From assembly GCA_001661245.1 (NCBI GenBank), contig KV454012.1, forward strand, positions 1 through 64,000: a stretch of 64,000 nucleotides of DNA. Reading direction: 5' to 3'. The DNA comes from Pachysolen tannophilus NRRL Y-2460. Lineage: Eukaryota; Ascomycota; Pichiomycetes; Alaninales; Pachysolenaceae. Below, piece after piece: positions 57,696 through 64,000 of this stretch. Under the pieces are notes generated by a model. That model saw nothing but the letters and a program-made list of their open reading frames with translations, was not told the origin of the DNA and searched no databases. Positions within the stretch are counted from its first letter, which is position 1; each line of letters starts with the position of its first letter. Made by a program: the position numbers and the translations under genes.

Positions 57696-58109
57696 TTATC
57701 CGCTTCCTTTAGAATGCCTAAATAACTTCATACTAATCCAACTTATAATACACCATATCCAAAGAATGACAAAATTTAAGAAAAAACTGTATACATAATA
57801 ATGTTTCAATACCATCATGTTTTTCTCTTTAAAGTTATCACTATTATTAAAATCATCAGAGAAACACCAATCATATAGATTAAATATATATCCAAAACTT
57901 ATCACAAATACAAGCCATGCCAACACTATTATCATCACTCCATAACACTTTAAAGATATCTTGGACGTAATATACTTATCTACTAATGAATCATTATCTT
58001 TGTCAAAGTGGCTATTATATTTTCTCTTGTTATAATAAACCGATGAAGATGAATTTTTCTTCTTGATTAACGGCAAGGGCCTCCTGATGCTAGCATTATA
58101 TATATTCAT
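57696..58109 (-). CDS. Small two-helix membrane protein, PIG-Y/Eri1-like
   Basis: From the first true ATG (MNIYNASIRRPLP) there are 137 residues. A basic N-terminal tail of about 50 residues precedes two membrane helices, CYGVMIIVLAWLVFVISFGYI and HYYVYSFFLNFVILWIWCII, separated by an acidic loop. It ends in WISMKLFRHSKGSG. The pattern YG-TM-DW-loop-YY-TM-W-SWxxMKxFRH resembles fungal PIG-Y-type proteins, subunits of the GPI-GlcNAc transferase in the ER. I recognise the pattern but cannot verify the family, so no symbol is given. It is convergent with MSY1, 32 bp away, and divergent from PNG1. Confidence 0.6.
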   Translation of the reverse strand: MNIYNASIRRPLPLIKKKNSSSSVYYNKRKYNSHFDKDNDSLVDKYITSKISLKCYGVMIIVLAWLVFVISFGYIFNLYDWCFSDDFNNSDNFKEKNMMVLKHYYVYSFFLNFVILWIWCIISWISMKLFRHSKGSG

Positions 58110-58337
58110 TATTAGTAGCCATCTGCTACCCTCCTCCAAATATCTCTTCTCTCACGTAATATATAGCGTAGCGTTGATTTAATAACGTTGATTCAATATT
58201 TAATATTAAATGTGTTGATATTTTTTTACAAGTTAATAAAAAGAAAAATTAAAACCTAATAGATTTTATAAAATATATATAAATAATTAAATAATTAAAT
58301 AAATAAACGATTTACTAATGGATCAATATAAGTTATT

Positions 58338-59432
58338 ATGAATATGGAAATACCTAGAGAAAGGCTACTGGAATTGGCTACAACTTTGCGGATGGAGTTT
58401 ATAAATAGTGAGAAAAGAAGGATTCAAAAATTTCTTGATGAGAACTCTAGGATCTTTGAGTTAACAAGAACAAATAGTTTGGTAAGATCAGTGGTAAATC
58501 TTTCACTTAATGTCTTACCAACTTATAAAGATACTTTTAATCAGGAAAAGGCGTTAGATGTATTGGATTATAATATTTATAGTAATGTTGATAAGAGAGA
58601 ATTGGAAGGAAAGCAAAAGGGGGAGGAGAATGGTGGTAATAAATTAGGTTATACAGATTATTTGGTATTAGAATTATTACGTTGGTTTAAAGAAGAATTT
58701 TTCACTTGGATTAATAAACCACCATGTGAAATCTGTTTTAATAATGATCAAAATAAGATTCAACTAATTCGTCATGTTCTGCCATCGAATCTGAATGAAT
58801 TGAATGGTAAGACATCAGTAGTTGAAATTTATAAATGTTTAAAATGTTCTTCTGAAATTAGATTTCCTCGTTATAATAATGTTCTGACTTTATTAGATAC
58901 AAGGAAAGGTCGTTGTGGAGAATGGAATAATTGTTTTTTAATATTTTTAAATGCATTAAACATTAAATCTAGATATTTATGGAATCAAGAAGATCATGTT
59001 TGGTGTGAATATTATTCTGAATCTATGGGTAGATGGATTCATATAGATTGTTGTGAAAATTCATTTGATAATCCATTATTATATAATAGAGGATGGGGGA
59101 AAAAAATGAGTTATGTGATTGCTATAGGAGATGATTATATTATTGATGTTAGTGATAAATATATTCAAATTGAAAATAACAAAATTTCAAGAAATAAAAT
59201 AAGTGAACTGGATTTAAAAAAATTTATAAATTGTTTTAATTTCAAAAAATGGTTAAATTTAAAAGATGATGAAAAATTTTATAAGATTTTTTGCAATTAT
59301 AATATTGAACTTAGACAATTGCAAAATAAAGATAATAATAGTACTCTGACAAGTAGTTTAAAATTTTTAAAACCAAGAGAAAGTGGGAAAGGTTTATGGA
59401 CAAAACAGAGAGGTGAAGATGGGTCGTCATAA
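58338..59432 (+). CDS. PNG1: Peptide:N-glycanase Png1
   Basis: 364 residues (S. cerevisiae Png1 has 363). The transglutaminase-like core shows the catalytic Cys in KGRCGEWNNCF near residue 193, His in EDHVWCEYY near 220, and Asp in WIHIDCCENSFDNPLLY near 237. A zinc-binding pair CEICFNN and CLKCSS precedes it. GWGKKMSYVIAIGDDYIIDVS is the family C-terminal block. The cytosolic enzyme removes N-glycans from misfolded glycoproteins during ER-associated degradation, often with Rad23. The reading frame is intact and no PUB domain is present, as usual in yeast. The second Met (residue 3) could also initiate. Confidence 0.95.
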   Translation: MNMEIPRERLLELATTLRMEFINSEKRRIQKFLDENSRIFELTRTNSLVRSVVNLSLNVLPTYKDTFNQEKALDVLDYNIYSNVDKRELEGKQKGEENGGNKLGYTDYLVLELLRWFKEEFFTWINKPPCEICFNNDQNKIQLIRHVLPSNLNELNGKTSVVEIYKCLKCSSEIRFPRYNNVLTLLDTRKGRCGEWNNCFLIFLNALNIKSRYLWNQEDHVWCEYYSESMGRWIHIDCCENSFDNPLLYNRGWGKKMSYVIAIGDDYIIDVSDKYIQIENNKISRNKISELDLKKFINCFNFKKWLNLKDDEKFYKIFCNYNIELRQLQNKDNNSTLTSSLKFLKPRESGKGLWTKQRGEDGSS

Positions 59433-59693
59433 ACTGACTGTTATAATTATTTTGTTGAGGATAATTGAATTGAACTGAAATAAAAAAAAAAAGAAAATTG
59501 AAATAAAGGAAAAAGACTCATAGATGGAAAAATTAAGACACAAGGTACAATAGCATAATAATAATAATAATAATAAAATCATGAATTTGAAATTTTCAAA
59601 GTCATAAGCATAATAATACCTTACTTCTAAAGTATGGAAGAAAGAATTAACAAAAGAAAAAAAANAAAAAAAAAGTAACAAAAAGAAAAGAAT

Positions 59694-60578
59694 TCAAGAA
59701 TTAACCAGTGCCTCGATATCTTCTTTTGTACTTGTTGGTCTAATAGCACCAGGCATAAACCAAGGTTTTATGATGAAATAGCTATTTGAGTCATCAGCCA
59801 TACCAGCAAAAGCGTTATAAAAGCCTAATAGACCAGCTAAAAAGCAAAAAGCACCACCAGCTTTACTAACGTTTGTATTACCAGTATAAGTACCAATATC
59901 CAACAATAGGATAAAGAACCAAATGTCGAAAAATAACAAGAATAAAGCCCAAGTGGATTTAAAAGTACAAAGCCAAATTAAGATACCAAAAATAACATAA
60001 GCAGACAAGAATAAACCCATTGCACTATCAAATTCATCAGTAGTTGTATAAGCTGATTGTATTCCAAAAGCATCAGTTAATATAGCACCATAAGAGGTCC
60101 AAAATCCGAAAAAAATTAATAAAACTGTACCTGCCCAAGTATTTTCAACAATAAGGCACCAAATACCAGCAATACCTTCAACAATACCAGCAGAAAAGAA
60201 AAAAGCACCAACTAAAATAGATGGATTAGAAACACTTCTAGCACCTGCATCAATTAAACCCAAGGTAAAACAAGCCAATGAAAAAGCACATAAACCAGCA
60301 GGAACTGGATTACCAAATTTTCTTTCTGGAATAGTTTGAAGACCAGGATTTAAATTACCACCAAACGCATACATAAAATCATCTTTATTGATTGGAACAT
60401 CATTAATATAAATATTATGTTTATCATGATAAAATCTAGTTGCAGTACTATTCAGTCTTTCAGTTGTATGATCAGTAATCTTTTCAGTACTATTACCAGG
60501 ACTTAATTGATTATTGATATCATTTGGACCACCTGGGGAAATATTATTAGTATAAGCTGTTGCGGCGTCGTCAGACAT
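59694..60578 (-). CDS. Ato-family acetate/ammonia transporter, copy A
   Basis: A 294-residue member of the GPR1/FUN34/SatP (Ato) family with six membrane helices. The signature NPVPAGL (NPAPLGL-type) lies just before helix 1 near residues 88-94, and the central motif WGSV/TWAGT and GTYTG/DIG blocks follow. The N-terminal 70 residues are hydrophilic and include NIYINDVPINKDDF, shared with copy B. S. cerevisiae Ato1/Ady2 exports acetate and ammonium during alkalinisation of colonies, and C. albicans Ato proteins aid alkalinisation. One ambiguous base (N at 59665) lies in the 3' flank, not in the gene. It is divergent from copy B across 1.7 kb. Confidence 0.92.
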   Translation of the reverse strand: MSDDAATAYTNNISPGGPNDINNQLSPGNSTEKITDHTTERLNSTATRFYHDKHNIYINDVPINKDDFMYAFGGNLNPGLQTIPERKFGNPVPAGLCAFSLACFTLGLIDAGARSVSNPSILVGAFFFSAGIVEGIAGIWCLIVENTWAGTVLLIFFGFWTSYGAILTDAFGIQSAYTTTDEFDSAMGLFLSAYVIFGILIWLCTFKSTWALFLLFFDIWFFILLLDIGTYTGNTNVSKAGGAFCFLAGLLGFYNAFAGMADDSNSYFIIKPWFMPGAIRPTSTKEDIEALVNS

Positions 60579-62278
60579 TTCCGTTTCGCTAATTTTGTAA
60601 TAAAAAGAAAGATTACCAAGATATAATTGATCCTATAAGAGAGTGATTAATTTTCAACTGAATTTTTCCATCAACAAGATAAGAAAATAAAAAAAAAAAA
60701 AAAAAGATTATATTAATATATATATATATTTATATTATTATAATTTTGAATTATTTTCGATTACCTCATCTTAATTCAATTTCAAAACATATTATTTCTC
60801 TCCATTTCATATTCTCCATCTTTATATTTTTATTAAGAAAAATCGATCATTTACAAAATTACTGTCCACAAAAGAAGGAAGGAAGAATGGAAATATTCTA
60901 AAGAAGGAAGAAGGGATTTTAAAAGTTAAATAGTTTAAACTCTTTTAACTATTGTTTTATGATTCCATTTAGCCGCCAAAAGCAATTACATTTCTCTTGT
61001 ATAAAACCATAAAATAAAGAAAAAAGTTGTTTTGGTAAACATTGAATTGCTTTTAACCCTTCCAAGAGGGGTGGAGAGAGAGAGGGTGATTCAAATGATT
61101 TCTTTAAATGGTGTGGGGAATAATTATTTTCAAATTTTTCATTACTTGAATTCTTCGCATTTCCTAAAGAGGAAACACCAGGATTTTTTTGAATAATAAA
61201 ATGAAATAAAATGAAATAAAAATTAATTTTGTCCCGTACATAAAGAATAGATTGAGAAAATAGAAACTCCGAAGTTAAAAAGTGAAAAAAAGTGAAACAA
61301 ATGAAAAAAATGACATGTTAGTGTCCCATCTTGTTTGATATGAGTTAGGAAATAATTATCGTTTAAAAAAAAAAAAAAGAAAAAAAGAAAAAAAATTTTT
61401 TTTGGGAAAGTCATCTGTTCGCCGTACAAGGTCCGTACGTAGGGCTGAGTGATCATCTATAATTAAGTTTATGTGGTGCCTATAATACGTGTGGTGCGTA
61501 AAGTACTTGTATTACTTGTGGTGCGGTTAAATGGTTTTAGGTACCCTTCTTTCTTTTAAAGTCCGTAAAAAATTTAATTTTTTCTTTTCTTTCTTTTTTT
61601 TGCTTTTGCTAAAAAAAATTCTGCTTCCACTTCTGCAGTTTCTTAATGCACGGCTGTATCATGCCCGCAAAGTGAACAATTATTTCATAATATAGATCAG
61701 GCAAGTTTTTTTTTTTTTTTTTTTGGCTGGTAACTTTTATAGTTATGAGTTTAAAAATCCTTGGAAAGTGATGATTAATTTAGTACATATTTATGCGATT
61801 TAATGATGAATTAACTAAGATTTTTTGTTGGCTGCGCTTTACTCGTGCACATTTTTTTTTTTTTTTTTAATAAAACATCAGATTTATAAAAGCTTAATAC
61901 TAATAATAATAATAGTTTGTAAAAGTGTATATTTGTGTTTTTTTATTTCTTTTCTTTAAAGTTTTAATTCCGATTCCGATGCCCGAATAGTTAATAAATA
62001 CTTTTGTATAATGAAAAAAAAAATAGAACAACAACTTTTACTTAGTTTGATGAGCATTTCATAGCATGATTTTTATCAAAATTAGATTTGAAACAGTTAC
62101 CGTTAGAGACATCTTTCGATGTATCTATCCATCAATTTATCAATCTCTCGGTAAATATATAAATGTCTTTCAAGTACTTGATTCAATGTAAATTTTTTAT
62201 TTTATTTTATTTTATTTTCATTCAATTCAATTCAATTCATCATTTTTAGATATATAAATATTTTTTATAAATTACATA
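60579..62278. promoter_or_regulatory. Shared divergent ATO promoter region, 1.7 kb
   Basis: This region contains three exact copies of TGTGGTGC at 61472-61479, 61490-61497 and 61517-61524, several A/T runs, and pentanucleotide stretches (ATTTT)n near 62197-62217 and (ATTCA)n near 62220-62240. It is unusually long for this gene-dense window and has no supported coding frame, consistent with complex regulation of both transporter genes. Confidence 0.5.
61472..61524. promoter_or_regulatory. Three copies of TGTGGTGC
   Basis: Three exact same-strand octamers start 18 and 27 bp apart, midway between the divergent ATO genes, with further partial matches around them. Such clustering of a GC-containing word in AT-rich DNA suggests a transcription-factor array. 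The factor is not identified. Confidence 0.5.
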
Positions 62279-63163
62279 ATGGCTACTGACAATTCAACTG
62301 CTGATAACGACATTCATTCTGTCAAGAGTGATAATCAGGAAGGAGAAGATAAAGAATTTAATCCAGAAGATGATTATAGAAGTTTACCTAAAATTAATAA
62401 GACTCAAACAGGTGCTTCTACAATTCGTCTTGATAGAGATAATATTTATCTTAATGAAATTCCAATTCCAAAAGAAGATTTTCAAAATATGGTTTATGCA
62501 TTTGGTGGTACTTTAAATCCAGGTGCTAGAAGAGCTCCATTAAGAGAATTTGGTAATCCTGTTCCAGCTGGTTTATTTTGTTTTTCATTGACTTGTTTTA
62601 CTTTAGGTTTAATAGAATGTGGTGCAAGAGGTGTTACTGACCCTTCAATTTTAATTGGTTCATGTCTTTGTTCTTCTGGTTTAGTTTTATTTATTTGTGC
62701 TATTTGGTGTCTTATTGTTGAAAATACTTGGGGTTCTGTTGTTTTATTTGGTTTTGGTGGTTTTTGGAGTGCTTATGGTATTATATTATGTGATACTCTT
62801 TTCGGTGTTAGTTCTGCTTATGAAACAACTCAAGATTTTAATAATGCTGTTGGTTTATTATTTGCAGGTTATGTGATATTCTCATTTTTACTTTGGGTTT
62901 GTACTTTTAAATCAACAGTTCCATTTTTTCTATTATTTTTCTTTGTTTGGTTTTTCATATTATTATTGGATATTGGTATATTTACTGGTCATACAGGTGT
63001 TACTAAAGCTGGTGGTGTTTTTTGCTTTATCACAGGTATCTTAGGTTTTTATAATGCTTTTTCAGGTATGGCTGATAAAAGTAATAGTTATTTTGTTGTT
63101 CATCCTTGGTTCATGCCAGGTGCTGCAAAACCAAAAGATATTGAAATGGAAGAAAGATTATAA
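62279..63163 (+). CDS. Ato-family acetate/ammonia transporter, copy B
   Basis: Also 294 residues and clearly paralogous to copy A. It shares NIYLNEIPIPKEDFQNMVYAF, FGNPVPAGLFCFSLTCFTLG, IWCLIVENTWGSV, WVCTFKSTVPFFLLFF, GGVFCFITGILGFYN and FFVVHPWFMPGA-like blocks. Six helices are predicted and the NPVPAGL signature is intact near residue 91. The N-terminal tail is acidic and unrelated to that of copy A over the first 45 residues. No CTG codon occurs in this gene, against two in copy A. It begins at the first ATG, after a T/A pentamer-rich leader. Shared promoter and similar length suggest co-regulated duplicates. Confidence 0.92.
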   Translation: MATDNSTADNDIHSVKSDNQEGEDKEFNPEDDYRSLPKINKTQTGASTIRLDRDNIYLNEIPIPKEDFQNMVYAFGGTLNPGARRAPLREFGNPVPAGLFCFSLTCFTLGLIECGARGVTDPSILIGSCLCSSGLVLFICAIWCLIVENTWGSVVLFGFGGFWSAYGIILCDTLFGVSSAYETTQDFNNAVGLLFAGYVIFSFLLWVCTFKSTVPFFLLFFFVWFFILLLDIGIFTGHTGVTKAGGVFCFITGILGFYNAFSGMADKSNSYFVVHPWFMPGAAKPKDIEMEERL

Positions 63164-63605
63164 ATATTGTTATTTTTATAACAATATTTTACTTTTCTTT
63201 TATTAAATTTATTTAACCACTTTTTTATTTTTATTTTTTGTCCAAGAGACTCAACTACATATATACTTTCAGAATAATATTTTGTTTTTTTAAATCACAT
63301 TATAACTTCTTCCCAGTAATTTCATCTATTTAAGCACATTTCAAGTCTTTTCCTCACCAACATAGAAACATCTTAAACTTTTTACTGCTATAACTTCAAC
63401 AATCCGGGGTCAAATTGAAAACATCTATTTTTTTTCAAATGCATGATTATGCAAGTAAATCGTAGTAGAGAAGACACTAGATAACTAATTATCTATATCT
63501 ACCATCATTACAATCAAAAAAAAAGAACAAAAGAAAGAACTCAAATCAAACTTGAAACTACCCTTTTTTGAACTACCAACTTAAATAGAAAATAATATGT
63601 ATTTT

Positions 63606-63637
<32 letters not shown>

Positions 63638-64000
63638 ATCTGTATATAATAACAATCTTGTACATAGAAATAGAGATAATGCATGAAATAATAGTTAGTT
63701 ACTATTACATTATGAAGGCGAAAATATATATATATTAGGAGCGTGAGCGTGCTCGCGCGCACACAACTACTATCTATCAGTGCACACAATTTGGTACTAG
63801 CAAGTACAAGTACGCACTTTTCCTACCGCACTTTTAATCTCAAGTGCTGTACCGCATTTGACTTCGCACATAAGAGTTTTAAAAACTTATAAGCGCACGC
63901 CCACATATACGCATTATAGTGTTGTTAGTGTGTACGCAGATAGAAAAACTAGTAAAGAAAAAATTACCCCCACATGTGCGCATTGCCACACACAAAGAGC
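63164..64000. other. Right-end intergenic region
   Basis: An 837-bp gap to the window end. A TA run lies at about 63611-63638. From about 63740 the sequence is unusually rich in GCAC/GTGC and CGCGCG words (for example TACCGCACTTTT, TACCGCATTTGA, TACGCACTTTT). Probably upstream regulatory DNA of a gene beyond the window; no gene was recognised. Confidence 0.4.

Noticed and set aside
59665-59665. Ambiguous base N in a poly(A) tract
   Set aside because: Sequencing or assembly ambiguity in a homopolymer, outside any gene; not biological signal.
1-64000. tRNA genes, transposons and virus-derived elements
   Set aside because: I looked for B-box-like GGTTCGA words in gaps and for reverse transcriptase, integrase and transposase motifs in the long frames; none was convincing.

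Overview
The window looks like the left end of a chromosome or contig from an ascomycete budding yeast (Saccharomycotina). It is strongly AT-rich, genes are densely packed on both strands, and introns are rare and short (only two were reconstructed). Nearly every protein is recognisable by family motifs as a yeast orthologue: Ire1, Uso1, Scc4, Tps2, Atg18, Mgr2, Sec62, Dhr2, Ecm31, Msy1, Png1 and Ato proteins. Comparing the two paralogue pairs inside the window suggests that CTG is not read as leucine: 6 of 7 CTG codons in the FAD-oxidase pair and the ATO pair align with non-hydrophobic residues (S, T, G, D, Q, E). That fits a CUG-Ser yeast, or less likely a CUG-Ala one, so residues shown as L at CTG in standard translations may be S. 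The species cannot be fixed from sequence alone.

Layout. (1) 1-320: about 35 copies of a 9-bp C-rich repeat (ACTCACACC), probably the telomere, C-rich strand as expected for a left end. (2) 322-17.3 kb: subtelomeric accessory region. It holds a DUF924 protein, a secreted-type GH92 alpha-mannosidase, a HOL1-like MFS transporter, a spliced Zn2Cys6 regulator, an AmdS-type amidase, a DUR3-family urea/polyamine transporter and a 2-oxoglutarate dioxygenase. The last five look like a nitrogen-scavenging cluster. GATAAG boxes in two of its intergenic regions suggest nitrogen-catabolite control. (3) About 19-36.7 kb: conserved core genes: IRE1 (unfolded protein response), a TFB6-like gene, an unassigned twin-CX9C protein, USO1 (vesicle tethering), SCC4 (cohesin loading) and TPS2 (trehalose). 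(4) 38-41.5 kb: a tandem duplication of a fructosyl-amino-acid/pipecolate-type FAD oxidase. (5) 41.7-59.4 kb: a Rod1/Rog3-type arrestin, ATG18, MGR2 (one intron), SEC62, DHR2, a YML131W-like reductase, FMP30, ECM31, MSY1, a PIG-Y-like membrane protein and PNG1. (6) 59.7-63.2 kb: two divergently transcribed ATO acetate/ammonia transporter genes sharing a 1.7-kb regulatory region, then a GCAC-rich stretch to the window end.

No tRNA, rRNA, CRISPR array, transposon or virus-derived element was recognised. The points most worth checking are the 9-bp telomere unit, the CTG decoding, the subtelomeric nitrogen cluster, the GH92 enzyme, and the loss of the usual covalent-flavin cysteine position in both FAD oxidases.
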